Shown one piece after another: positions 1 through 7,590 of a stretch of 64,000 nt of DNA (position 1 is the stretch's first letter; every line of letters begins with the position of its first letter). The position numbers and the translations under genes were made by a program. The notes beneath the pieces are model-generated. The model had not been told where the DNA came from. It was given only the letters and a program-made list of their open reading frames with translations, and searched no databases. The DNA comes from Sandaracinaceae bacterium (GTDB lineage: Bacteria > Myxococcota_A > Polyangia > Polyangiales > Houyiibacteriaceae): NCBI GenBank assembly GCA_016706685.1, contig JADJJE010000002.1, positions 248,001-312,000 on the forward strand, written 5' to 3'.

Positions 1-1163
1 ACCATGGCGGGCGGCAGATGCCCCAGTGGCTGCGTCTGGTCATTTCCCCGTCGTTCCGCATGGTGACGCGCGAGCTCGTGCGGCAGCCCATCCGCACGCT
101 ATTGAGCGTCGTCGGCATCGCGATGTCCGTGGGGCTGCTGGTGCTCGGAGCGTCCATCACCGACTCGATGGAGGTCCTCATGGGCCAGCTGCTCCCCTCC
201 ACGCAGCGCGACGACCTCTCGGTCTCGCTGCGGTCGCCCGTGCCGCTCGCGTCGCTCTCGACCTTTCGCGCCATGGAAGGTGTCCAACGCGCCGAGGGGC
301 TACGCGTCGTGCCTGCGCGCTTCGAGATGGGGGCGCGTCAGCGTACGGCGACGATCACCGGGTATGCCGAGGATCACGACCTGCGCGCGCTGCGCGACCT
401 CACGGGACATCGCGAGTCCATCCCGGCGCAGGGCATGGTGCTGACCCAGATCCTGGGCGAGCGCCTGGGTGTCCGCGTGGGGGAGCACGTGCGCGTCGTC
501 GTCCTCGACGGCGAGCGGCGCACCCTCTCCATCCCCGTCGCTGGCTTCGTCAATGAGCCCATGGGCATGGCGGGGCACATGGAGCTCTCTGCGCTGCATC
601 GCCTGCTCGCGGAGCCGGAGAGCATCAATACGGTGTTGCTGGCAGTGGACCCGTTGGCTGCTGGCGAGGTGCAGGCGCGTGTGGACGACATGCCGATGGT
701 GGGGTCGTCAGGCAACGTCAAGCGCTCCATCGCGCAGTTCGCCGAGCAGAGCGGGAAGTCGATGGACATCTTCGCTACCGTCATCTCGCTCTTCGCGGCG
801 GCCATCACCATCGGCGTCGTCTACAACAACGCGCGCATCGCGCTGAACACCCGCCAGCGGGACCTCGCCTCCATGCGCATCCTGGGCTTCACGCAGCCCG
901 AGATCAGCGCCGTGCTGCTGAGCGAGCTGACGTTGCAGGTGGTGCTCGCGCTGCCCTTCGGACTCTGGCTAGGGCGCCAGATGCTGCGCGGTATGATGGC
1001 GGGCATCGACCCCGAGGTGTACCGCATGCCCATCGTCATCCACTCGTCCAGCTACACCACGGCCGCGGTGGTCACGGTGCTCGCCTCGCTGGTGGCCGGA
1101 TACATCGTTCGTCGCCGGCTCGACTCGCTCGATCTGATCGGCACGCTCAAGACAAGGGACTGA
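1..1163 (+). CDS. ABC transporter permease, FtsX/MacB-like, C-terminal half (5' end outside window)
   Basis: Inner-membrane permease of the FtsX/MacB type, which uses ATP hydrolysis by a partner to drive lipoprotein or substrate movement across the envelope. The reading frame is open to the left edge (in-frame His-Gly-Gly-Arg-Gln precede the Met at 18), so the gene is probably truncated by the window. Counting from that Met, a membrane helix lies at about 28-48, then a soluble periplasmic domain to about 250, then three helices (about 252-277, 308-330, 345-368) as in the FtsX domain. The ending IGTLKTRD is typical of large permeases with two FtsX domains, of which this would be the second. 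The adaptor gene starts 3 bases after the stop, so they form one export operon. Confidence 0.8.
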   Translation, partial: HGGRQMPQWLRLVISPSFRMVTRELVRQPIRTLLSVVGIAMSVGLLVLGASITDSMEVLMGQLLPSTQRDDLSVSLRSPVPLASLSTFRAMEGVQRAEGLRVVPARFEMGARQRTATITGYAEDHDLRALRDLTGHRESIPAQGMVLTQILGERLGVRVGEHVRVVVLDGERRTLSIPVAGFVNEPMGMAGHMELSALHRLLAEPESINTVLLAVDPLAAGEVQARVDDMPMVGSSGNVKRSIAQFAEQSGKSMDIFATVISLFAAAITIGVVYNNARIALNTRQRDLASMRILGFTQPEISAVLLSELTLQVVLALPFGLWLGRQMLRGMMAGIDPEVYRMPIVIHSSSYTTAAVVTVLASLVAGYIVRRRLDSLDLIGTLKTRD

Positions 1164-1166
1164 AGT

Positions 1167-2369
1167 ATGAGTGAACGCGCAACGCTTCGACGCACCCTGC
1201 GCAACGGTGCTTACGTACTCCTGGTGGTGGTCGCCGGCGGCGCGCTCTATCTGGGCTCCCAGCCGAAACCCGAGCCCGTGGACACGGTGCGGATCGCGCG
1301 CGGGAGGTTGGCGGTGACCGTGGAGGACGACGGCCGCACGCGCGTCAGCGACCGCTACTCGCTCTCGGCGCCCATCTCCGGTTCGCTCGCGCGCATCACG
1401 CTCGAGCCCGGAGATCCCGTCACGGTGGAGACCGTGGTGGCCCACATCGGCGCCATGGAGGTGATGCTGATGGACCCGCGCACGCGGGCGCAGGCCGAAG
1501 CGAGCTTGGCAGCGGCGGTGGCCAGCCAGTCGCGCGTCCACGCCGAGGTCACGCGGGCCGAGACCGCGGCACAGTTCGCGCAGCAAGAGCAAGCGCGCCA
1601 AGAGGGACTGGCCACTGGCGGAGGGGCCCCGCGAGCGGTCGCCGATCGTGCGCGCTACGAGGCGCAGAGCGCGGCCGAGGCTCTTGCGAGCGCGCGCTTC
1701 GCCGCTCGCGTGGCCGATCACGAGGTGCGCGTGGTGCGCGCGTCGCTGAGCCGCGAGGGGAGCGAGACCGAGGTGCTGCCGCTGCTCGCGCCGGTGGATG
1801 GCGTGGTGCTGCGCGTCTTCGCGGAGAGCGCTGGCGTGGTGCAAGCCGGTCAGCCGCTCCTCGAGATCGGCGACCCGGCCAGCCTCGAGGTGGTGGTGGA
1901 GGTGTTGACGACCGAAGCCGTGGCCATCGAGGTGGGCGACCCGGTGGAGCTGGTGCGCTGGGGTGGCGGCGAGAGCCTGCACGGGCGCGTGCGCGTGAAG
2001 GAGCCCTCGGCGTTCACCACGCGCAGCGCGCTCGGCGTGGAAGAGCAGCGCGTCCGTGTGGTCATCGAGCTGCAGGACCCGCCCGAAGAGCGCGCGGGCC
2101 TGGCCGATGGCTATCGCGTGGAGGCGCGCATCGAGGTGGACGCCGTGGACGACGTGCTGCTCGTGCCGTCCAGTGCGCTGTTCCGTGATGGCGATGGCTG
2201 GGCCGTGTACGTCATGCGCGAGGGCGCCGCTCACAAGGTGGCGGTCGAGCTGGGCCTAGAGAACCCCGACCACGCCGAGGTACGCTCGGGCCTCAGCGAG
2301 GGCGACGACGTCATCGTGCATCCCGGCGACACCATTCGGGAGGGCGTGCTGGTGACGCCCCGCGAGTGA
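1167..2369 (+). CDS. HlyD/MacA-like periplasmic adaptor (membrane fusion protein)
   Basis: Periplasmic adaptor that would link the upstream permease to an outer-membrane exit duct. Visible parts in order: an uncleaved N-terminal anchor helix (about 13-30), a lipoyl-like half-motif around residues 63-94 (SAPISGSLARI, EPGDPV), an Ala/Gln/Glu-rich coiled-coil hairpin (about 98-190), the second lipoyl half (LLAPVDGVVLRV), a beta-barrel domain (about 238-300) and a membrane-proximal C-terminal domain (VLLVPSSALF onward). At 400 residues it has normal family length. It starts 3 bases after the permease stop. No TolC-like gene or ATPase is visible; the ATPase probably lies upstream of the window. 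The substrate is unknown. Confidence 0.85.
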   Translation: MSERATLRRTLRNGAYVLLVVVAGGALYLGSQPKPEPVDTVRIARGRLAVTVEDDGRTRVSDRYSLSAPISGSLARITLEPGDPVTVETVVAHIGAMEVMLMDPRTRAQAEASLAAAVASQSRVHAEVTRAETAAQFAQQEQARQEGLATGGGAPRAVADRARYEAQSAAEALASARFAARVADHEVRVVRASLSREGSETEVLPLLAPVDGVVLRVFAESAGVVQAGQPLLEIGDPASLEVVVEVLTTEAVAIEVGDPVELVRWGGGESLHGRVRVKEPSAFTTRSALGVEEQRVRVVIELQDPPEERAGLADGYRVEARIEVDAVDDVLLVPSSALFRDGDGWAVYVMREGAAHKVAVELGLENPDHAEVRSGLSEGDDVIVHPGDTIREGVLVTPRE

Positions 2370-2396
2370 GTGGGTGAGCCCACGGGCCGCCGCACC

Positions 2397-2843
2397 TCAG
2401 GCGAAGAGCGCGTCGTAGCGCCGTTGCATCTCGGCCGGCGTCACCTCTTCGATGGAGTGGCCAATCATCCACTCGTGTCCGAAGGGGCACCGCACCGTGC
2501 CGGAGCGCTCGCCGTAGAACGCGTCCGTGGGCTCGCGCAGGAGCGTGGCACCGGCTTCCACGGCCTTCGCGATCATGGCGTCCGCGTCGTCCACGTGGAG
2601 GTGGATGGAGACCGTGGCACGCGCTGCGCCCGGGCTCTGGTCCGGGGCCAGATAGCCCATCTCCGGGAATGGGTCGCACAGCATCAGCACGGTGCCGCCG
2701 AAGTTCAGCTCGGCGTGGCCCACGCGGCCGCTGGGCTCCACCAGGCGGAAGTCCTCGCGGGCGGCGAAGACGCGGGTGTAGAAGGAGATCGCGTCGCTCG
2801 CGTTGCTGACGCGCATGTAGGGGTAGAGCGCTTGAGTGGACAT
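2397..2843 (-). CDS. VOC (glyoxalase/PhnB-like) family protein
   Basis: A 148-residue single-domain protein of the vicinal-oxygen-chelate superfamily, PhnB/glyoxalase-like. It shows the two beta-alpha-beta-beta-beta halves: YPYMRVSNASDAISFYTRVF near the N-terminus, VSIHLHVDDADAMI in the middle, and the family ending with GTVRCPFGHEWMIG. These proteins bind a metal and act on small carbonyl or aromatic compounds, but the substrate here cannot be told. The ATG at 2843 was chosen because the conserved fold begins at once; the longer open frame upstream has no homology-like content. It converges on the adaptor gene across 27 bases. Confidence 0.85.
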   Translation of the reverse strand: MSTQALYPYMRVSNASDAISFYTRVFAAREDFRLVEPSGRVGHAELNFGGTVLMLCDPFPEMGYLAPDQSPGAARATVSIHLHVDDADAMIAKAVEAGATLLREPTDAFYGERSGTVRCPFGHEWMIGHSIEEVTPAEMQRRYDALFA

Positions 2844-2978
2844 GACGACCACTCTGCCGCGCCTGCGCTCAGGCGTCTTGAAGGAAATTGAACTCGGTGC
2901 GGCACGGTCATTGCTCCACACCGACGACATGCCCACCAACACGCATGGCCCCGTGCCACTCTGTGCCAGAGGTCGCTC

Positions 2979-3770
2979 GTGAACGCTTTTCGCTTTCCCT
3001 CCCGTACGTATGCCGCCCTGCTCGCCGCCCTGGGGCTCGGTGCTACGGGCTGCAGCTGCTTCGCCGCGGGAACGCGGGTCCGGGTCCCCGGAGGCACGCG
3101 GACCATCGAATCGCTGCGCGTCGGTGACGCCGTGCTCGCCTTCGACCCGGAACGCGGGGTCGTGGCCGAGCGCGTCCTCCAGACCTTTCATCACCGCGAC
3201 CGGCCCCTGCTGCGTCTCGTCTCCGACCGAGGCGTGACGCATACGACCTCGGAGCACCCCTACTTCACGGAGCGCGCTGGCTTCGTGCCGGCCCTCGCCC
3301 TGTCCGAAGGCGCTCGCCTCCACGGCTTCGATGCCGGGCCGGTCGCGGTGGGAGAGGAGACGCGCGTCATCGCCATCGCTCCTCTCCTGTGGACAGCAGA
3401 CGTCTGGAACCTCTCGATCAGCGGCCCGCAGACGTACTTCGCCGACGACCTCTTGGTCCACAACAAGAGCCCTCCTTGTCCGGATTGCAGCGACTACCCG
3501 GCACCCTGTGAGGGACACGACCGCGACGGTGACGGGGTCCCCTGGGAGCGCGACTGCGATGACTCGACGGTCATCGTCGGCGAGTGTGCGCCTACGCAAG
3601 AGCGCGCGTACGCGTGCATCTGGGACTATCAATCACTCTCGCGAGACGCAGGGACACACGATGTCGGAACCAGCGCGGCAGACGCCGGCGACGGCGGCAC
3701 CACGGACGGCGGGCCTGACGATGGCGGCCCCGGTCACCCTGGACACGACGCTGGCGCTGATGGTGGATGA
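2979..3770 (+). CDS. Lipoprotein with Hint (intein/hedgehog-like) domain and Asp-rich tail
   Basis: A 263-residue secreted protein starting at GTG 2979. Residues 1-24 form a signal peptide ending in a lipobox-like ATG-C, with Cys25 as the lipid site. A Hint autoprocessing domain follows at once: Cys27-FAAGTRV is block A, Thr90-x-x-His93 is block B, and WNLS...YFADDLLVHN ends at His161-Asn162. The residue after Asn162 is Lys, not Cys/Ser/Thr, so protein splicing is not expected, but N- or C-side cleavage is possible. The tail holds a DxDGDG calcium-loop-like motif (181-186), Cys residues and an Asp/Gly/Thr-rich end, as in many myxobacterial surface proteins. Function is unknown. No obvious operon partner. 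Confidence 0.75.
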   Translation: MNAFRFPSRTYAALLAALGLGATGCSCFAAGTRVRVPGGTRTIESLRVGDAVLAFDPERGVVAERVLQTFHHRDRPLLRLVSDRGVTHTTSEHPYFTERAGFVPALALSEGARLHGFDAGPVAVGEETRVIAIAPLLWTADVWNLSISGPQTYFADDLLVHNKSPPCPDCSDYPAPCEGHDRDGDGVPWERDCDDSTVIVGECAPTQERAYACIWDYQSLSRDAGTHDVGTSAADAGDGGTTDGGPDDGGPGHPGHDAGADGG

Positions 3771-3790
3771 ACCCCTGGGTGGTAGGGCGA

Positions 3791-4657
3791 CTACCGTGAG
3801 TCGATCGGCACCCCAGTGAACTCGGGCGCCTCGCTCAACGGCAGGTGGAAGACCTGCTCGGGCTGCACCTTCTGGTACCGCGCAGGGGTGATGCCCGCGT
3901 GCTCGCGGAACTCGCGCGTGAGGTGCGCCTGGTCAGCGTAGCCCAGCGCGGCGGCCAGCGCGCCCAGGCCCTCGCGGCCGACTTCGCCCCGCTGGAACGC
4001 CTCGAGCGTGCGGCGAAAGCGGAGCACGCGGGTGAAGCGCTTGGGCGCGATGCCGGTGGCCTCCTCGAAGAGCGTGAGGAAGCGCCGGTGGCTGTAGCCG
4101 GACTCGGCCACCACCTCGCTCACGCTGGCCGCGTGGGGCGCCGAGAACCGCGCAAGGGCGTGGCGCACCGCCGGGTGCAGGGCCCGCTCGCGCAGCCGGC
4201 TCATTAGCAGCGCCTCGAACCGCTGCAGGCGCTGGGCCGCGCTCGGCAGCGCGCGTAGCTCGTCGCACCACGCCTGGGTGACACCTCCCAGCAGGTCATC
4301 GAGGGGCGTGTGCGTCTCGGCCAGCTGGCGCCCCGGTACGCCCAGCAGGGCCAGCGTGGCGCCGGCGCAGAGCTCCGCGCCCACCGTCTCTGCGTCGGCC
4401 ACCTGCTTGATGTAGGCGCCCGAGCGCGGGCCCCCCACCACGCCGCTGCGGATGAGCTGCACCCCGGAAGCGCTCGTGGCGGGCAGCAGCTGCAGCGGAG
4501 GGCCCGACAGCCGCAGCACCACGTGCGCGAGGCCGCTCGGCAGCATGCGCTCCCAGCAGAGCGGACCGCTCTCGGCGCCGGCTGCCTCCCCGGGCTCGCT
4601 CGCCCACAGCAGGCGAACGAAGGGCCGGAGCACAGCGCCGGGCCCGCGGATGATCAC
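3791..4657 (-). CDS. AraC family transcriptional regulator
   Basis: A 288-residue regulator with an AraC-type double helix-turn-helix in the C-terminal third (about 185-275; SVSEVVAESGYSHRRFLTLF and the LGYADQAHLTREFREH signature). The N-terminal part (GPGAVLRPFVRLLWASEP) resembles the DUF6597/ligand domain found in many such regulators. The GTG start at 4657 overlaps the stop of the S-formylglutathione hydrolase gene by four bases (GTGA), so it is translated as the last gene of the formaldehyde operon and probably responds to that pathway. This differs from the common arrangement with a small FrmR repressor. The effector is not known. Confidence 0.85.
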   Translation of the reverse strand: MIIRGPGAVLRPFVRLLWASEPGEAAGAESGPLCWERMLPSGLAHVVLRLSGPPLQLLPATSASGVQLIRSGVVGGPRSGAYIKQVADAETVGAELCAGATLALLGVPGRQLAETHTPLDDLLGGVTQAWCDELRALPSAAQRLQRFEALLMSRLRERALHPAVRHALARFSAPHAASVSEVVAESGYSHRRFLTLFEEATGIAPKRFTRVLRFRRTLEAFQRGEVGREGLGALAAALGYADQAHLTREFREHAGITPARYQKVQPEQVFHLPLSEAPEFTGVPIDSR

Positions 4658-5484
4658 GCGGCCAGGTGCTTCGCGTGGAAGGCCAGGTGCTCGCCGATGA
4701 ACGTGGCGATGAAGTAGTAGCTGTGGTCGTAGCTCGCCTGCATGCGCAGCGTCAGCGGGTAGCCCGCGCGGTCACACGCGGCCTGCAGCCGCTCGGGCTG
4801 CAGCTGCGCGTCCAAGAACGAGTCGGCCGTGCCCTGGTCCACCAGCATGGGCAGCTGCTCGGTGGCGTTCTGCACCAGCTCGCACGTGTCCCACGCACGC
4901 CAGACCTCGCGGTCCGGTCCCAGGTAGGCGCCGAAAGCCTTGTGGCCCCAGGGCACCTGGGTGGGCGCCACGATGGGCGCAAAGGCCGACACGCTGCGGT
5001 ACATGCCCGGGTTCTTGAGCGCCGCGATCAGCGCCCCGTGACCGCCCATGGAGTGCCCCATGATCGCCCGCCGTGGCGCCGTGGGGAAGTGCGCGTCCAC
5101 CAGCGCGGGCAGCTCCAACGTCACGTAGTCGAACATGCGAAAGTGCTTCTGCCAGGGCTCCTGCGTGGCGTTCAGGTAGAAGCCCGCGCCCTGGCCGAGA
5201 TCGTACGCCTCGTCGTCTGGCACCCCAGCACCCCGCGGGCTCGTGTCCGGCGTGACCAGGATGAGCCCCAGCTCCGCCGCGTAGCGCTGCGCGCCTGCTT
5301 TGGTGATGACGTTCTGCTCGGTGCAGGTGAGCCCGCTCAGGAAGTACACCACCGGGCACGGCCCCGCTGTGGCCTGCGGCGGCAAGTACACGCCCACGCG
5401 CGCGTCACCCCCGAGCGTGGTGGACGCGTGCTGCCAGACCTCTTGGGTGCCGCCGAAGTGGGCGTGTGTCTCGGTGCGTTCCAT
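4654..5484 (-). CDS. fghA: S-formylglutathione hydrolase
   Basis: A cytoplasmic alpha/beta-hydrolase esterase that splits S-formylglutathione into formate and glutathione, the second step of glutathione-dependent formaldehyde oxidation. The 276-residue length is typical. Seen in sequence: oxyanion-loop LSGLTCTEQN (50-59), nucleophile elbow GHSMGGHG with Ser145, the conserved DQGTADSFLD region with Asp221, and His254 in YDHSYYF. The ATG at 5484 lies 14 bases after the dehydrogenase stop, in the same operon; a longer frame upstream is only the shadow of frmA. The stop overlaps the start of the AraC regulator gene. Confidence 0.95.
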   Translation of the reverse strand: MERTETHAHFGGTQEVWQHASTTLGGDARVGVYLPPQATAGPCPVVYFLSGLTCTEQNVITKAGAQRYAAELGLILVTPDTSPRGAGVPDDEAYDLGQGAGFYLNATQEPWQKHFRMFDYVTLELPALVDAHFPTAPRRAIMGHSMGGHGALIAALKNPGMYRSVSAFAPIVAPTQVPWGHKAFGAYLGPDREVWRAWDTCELVQNATEQLPMLVDQGTADSFLDAQLQPERLQAACDRAGYPLTLRMQASYDHSYYFIATFIGEHLAFHAKHLAA

Positions 5485-5498
5485 GCGCGTTCCTGCCT

Positions 5499-6608
5499 TC
5501 AGAAGTGGATGACCGTGCGGATGGACTTGCCTTCGTGCATCAGGTCGAAGGCTTCGTTGATCTTCTCGAGCGGCAACGTGTGGGTGATGAACGGGTCGAG
5601 GTCCAACTCGCCGCTCATGGCCTGCTCCACCATGCCGGGCAGCTCCGTGCGGCCGCGCACGCCGCCGAACGCCGTGCCGCGCCAGACGCGCCCCGTGACC
5701 AGCTGGAAGGGCCGCGTCTTGATCTCCTGGCCCGCGCCCGCCACGCCGATGATGACGCTCTCGCCCCAGCCCTTGTGGCAGCACTCGAGCGCGGCGCGCA
5801 TGACGTCCACGTTGCCGATGCACTCGAAGCTGAAGTCCACGCCGCCGTCGGTCAGCTCCACGATGACCTCCTGGATGGGCTTGCTGTGGTCCTTCGGGTT
5901 GATGCAGTCGGTGGCGCCCAGCTGCTTGGCCAGCTCGAACTTCCCGGGGTTGGTGTCCACGGCCACGATGCGCCCCGCGTTCGCCTGCTTGGCACCCACC
6001 ACCACCGCGAGCCCGATGCCGCCCAGGCCGAACACCGCCACGCTGTCGCCGGCCTTCACCTTCGCGGTGTTGTGCACCGCGCCGATGCCCGTGGTCACGC
6101 CACAGCCCAGGAGGCACACCTTCTCGAGCGGCGCGTTGTCGTGGATCTTGGCCAGCGAGACCTCGGCCACCACCGTGTACTCGCTGAACGTGCTGCAGCC
6201 CATGTAGTGGAAGATGGGCTTGCCCTGGTAGGAGAAGCGCGACGTGCCGTCCGGCATGAGGCCCTTGCCCTGTGTGGCGCGCACGGCCTGGCACAGGTTG
6301 GTCTTGCCCGACTTGCAGAACTTGCACTCGCGGCACTCGGCTGTGTAGAGCGGGATGACACGGTCGCCCTTCGCCAGGCTCGTGACGCCTTCGCCCACCT
6401 CCACCACGATGCCGCCGCCTTCGTGGCCCAGGATGGCGGGGAACAGGCCCTCCGGGTCGTCGCCGCTCAGCGTGAACGCGTCGGTGTGGCACACGCCGGT
6501 GTGGGTGATCTTGACCAGCACCTCCCCGCGCTGTGGCGGGGCCACGTCGATCTCGACGATCTCGAGGGGTTTTCCAGCGGCAAAGGCAACAGCGGCGCGA
6601 CTCTTCAT
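5499..6608 (-). CDS. frmA: S-(hydroxymethyl)glutathione dehydrogenase / class III alcohol dehydrogenase
   Basis: A zinc-dependent NAD+ dehydrogenase oxidising S-hydroxymethylglutathione (formaldehyde plus GSH) to S-formylglutathione. The 369 residues match class III ADHs closely. Catalytic zinc ligands appear as Cys40 (GVCHTD) and His62-Glu63 (LGHEGGG). The structural zinc cluster is Cys92, Cys95, Cys98 and Cys106. A second zinc Cys sits in LLGCGVTTGIG and the coenzyme fold in VFGLGGIGL. It is the first gene of a three-gene minus-strand operon with fghA and the AraC regulator. The ATG at 6608 begins the conserved KSRAAVAF start. The pathway needs glutathione, so the host presumably makes it. 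Confidence 0.95.
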   Translation of the reverse strand: MKSRAAVAFAAGKPLEIVEIDVAPPQRGEVLVKITHTGVCHTDAFTLSGDDPEGLFPAILGHEGGGIVVEVGEGVTSLAKGDRVIPLYTAECRECKFCKSGKTNLCQAVRATQGKGLMPDGTSRFSYQGKPIFHYMGCSTFSEYTVVAEVSLAKIHDNAPLEKVCLLGCGVTTGIGAVHNTAKVKAGDSVAVFGLGGIGLAVVVGAKQANAGRIVAVDTNPGKFELAKQLGATDCINPKDHSKPIQEVIVELTDGGVDFSFECIGNVDVMRAALECCHKGWGESVIIGVAGAGQEIKTRPFQLVTGRVWRGTAFGGVRGRTELPGMVEQAMSGELDLDPFITHTLPLEKINEAFDLMHEGKSIRTVIHF

Positions 6609-6736
6609 GCGGTCCTCGTGGGGGCGTTCAGGGGGGGTGGAGCGAGCCGCGAGGGTACTGCGTCGGGGCCTGGAAGGCACGCGTTGGTGCGTGCGCTCGA
6701 AACCGCCGATCGCGCGGATCCCGACCCATCAATTTG

Positions 6737-6753
6737 ACGTGGCCGCGCCACGT
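6737..6753. promoter_or_regulatory. Inverted repeat, candidate operator between frmA and the TPR gene
   Basis: A perfect 7-base inverted repeat, ACGTGGC-CGC-GCCACGT, in the 235-base divergent gap between frmA (minus) and the TPR gene (plus). It starts inside a TTGACG (6734-6739) that could be a plus-strand -35 element, so a bound protein would sit in the promoter spacer. No convincing -10 follows. It may equally serve the frm operon. The function is inferred from symmetry and position only. Confidence 0.35.
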
Positions 6754-6843
6754 TGCGCTACAGGGCCAGGACTTCGACGCGCTGGGGCAGGCGTCCGCCG
6801 AGGTGGCTCGCTTATTGCTCGAGGGCTCACGCAGGTGTGTGTG

Positions 6844-7590
6844 ATGACCCTGGCCAACAACGAACCGACCTCCCCTCTGCCCGGTGTGCTCCTGTTGGGC
6901 GTGCTGCTCGCGCTCGCCGTGCCGGCGACGGCCCACGCGCAGCGCCGCGATGACGAGGCCCGGGCGCTCTACTCGGCCGGAGAGATCGCGTTCAGCGAGG
7001 GGCGCTACGAGTATGCGCTCGTGCACTTCCAGCGCGCCTACGAGCTGAGCCCGCGGCCGATCCTGCTCTTCAACATCGGCGCCTCGGCCGAGAGGCTCAG
7101 CCGCGACACGCTCGCGCTCGAGGCCTACGAGCAGTACCTGCAGGAGCTCCCGGACGCGCCGAACCGCCGGGTGGTGGCCGCGCGCATCGTGCTTCTGCGA
7201 CAGGCGCTCTACGGGCAGCCTGAGCCCTCTCTCGAGACGGATGAGCCGACGGGCGCCGGGCCGTGGATCGTCGTGGGCGTGGGCGCCGCGGCCGTGGCGC
7301 TCGGCGCCGTGTTCACGGGGCTGGGCTTCGCCGACGCGGCGACGGTGCGCGACCTGCCGGACGGCACCCCTTGGGCCGCCGTGGCCGACGAATACGAGCG
7401 CGCTCCACGCCGGCAGATGGCGGGCTTCGCGCTGCTCGGGGTGGGCACCGTGGCGGTGGTCACGGGCGTGGTGCTCGCCATCAGGGGCAGCCGCAACTCA
7501 CCGTCCGAGGCCCCCGCCTCGGACGCCACCCAGGTCACGGGCTGGGTCGACCAACACTCGGCAGGCGTCGTGGCCTCGGGGAGCTTCTGA
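6844..7590 (+). CDS. Secreted TPR protein with two C-terminal hydrophobic helices (pair 1)
   Basis: A 248-residue exported protein. A signal peptide ends near ATAHAQ (about 32). A TPR-like block follows at about 36-105 (ARALYSAGEIAFSEGRYEYA, YELSPRPILLFNIG, EQYLQELPDAPN), the pattern of myxobacterial secreted TPR proteins. Two hydrophobic stretches (about 139-160 and 190-212) flank a loop with YERAPRRQ, and the chain ends in WVDQHSAGVVASGSF. The stop overlaps the start of the lipoprotein gene by one base (TGATG), so the two are coupled. A paralogous pair sits at 9895-12443. ATG 6844 has an AGG nine bases upstream; GTG 6835 is an alternative. The molecular role is unknown. Confidence 0.8.
   Translation: MTLANNEPTSPLPGVLLLGVLLALAVPATAHAQRRDDEARALYSAGEIAFSEGRYEYALVHFQRAYELSPRPILLFNIGASAERLSRDTLALEAYEQYLQELPDAPNRRVVAARIVLLRQALYGQPEPSLETDEPTGAGPWIVVGVGAAAVALGAVFTGLGFADAATVRDLPDGTPWAAVADEYERAPRRQMAGFALLGVGTVAVVTGVVLAIRGSRNSPSEAPASDATQVTGWVDQHSAGVVASGSF

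Noticed and set aside
2370..2383. Five-pair hairpin GTGGG-TGAG-CCCAC between convergent genes
   Set aside because: Too short and without a U-tract to call as a terminator with confidence, though the placement fits.
2844..3632. N-terminal extension of the VOC gene to a 411-residue frame
   Set aside because: The extra part is antisense to the Hint gene and shows no VOC or other domain; the ATG at 2843 fits the family start.
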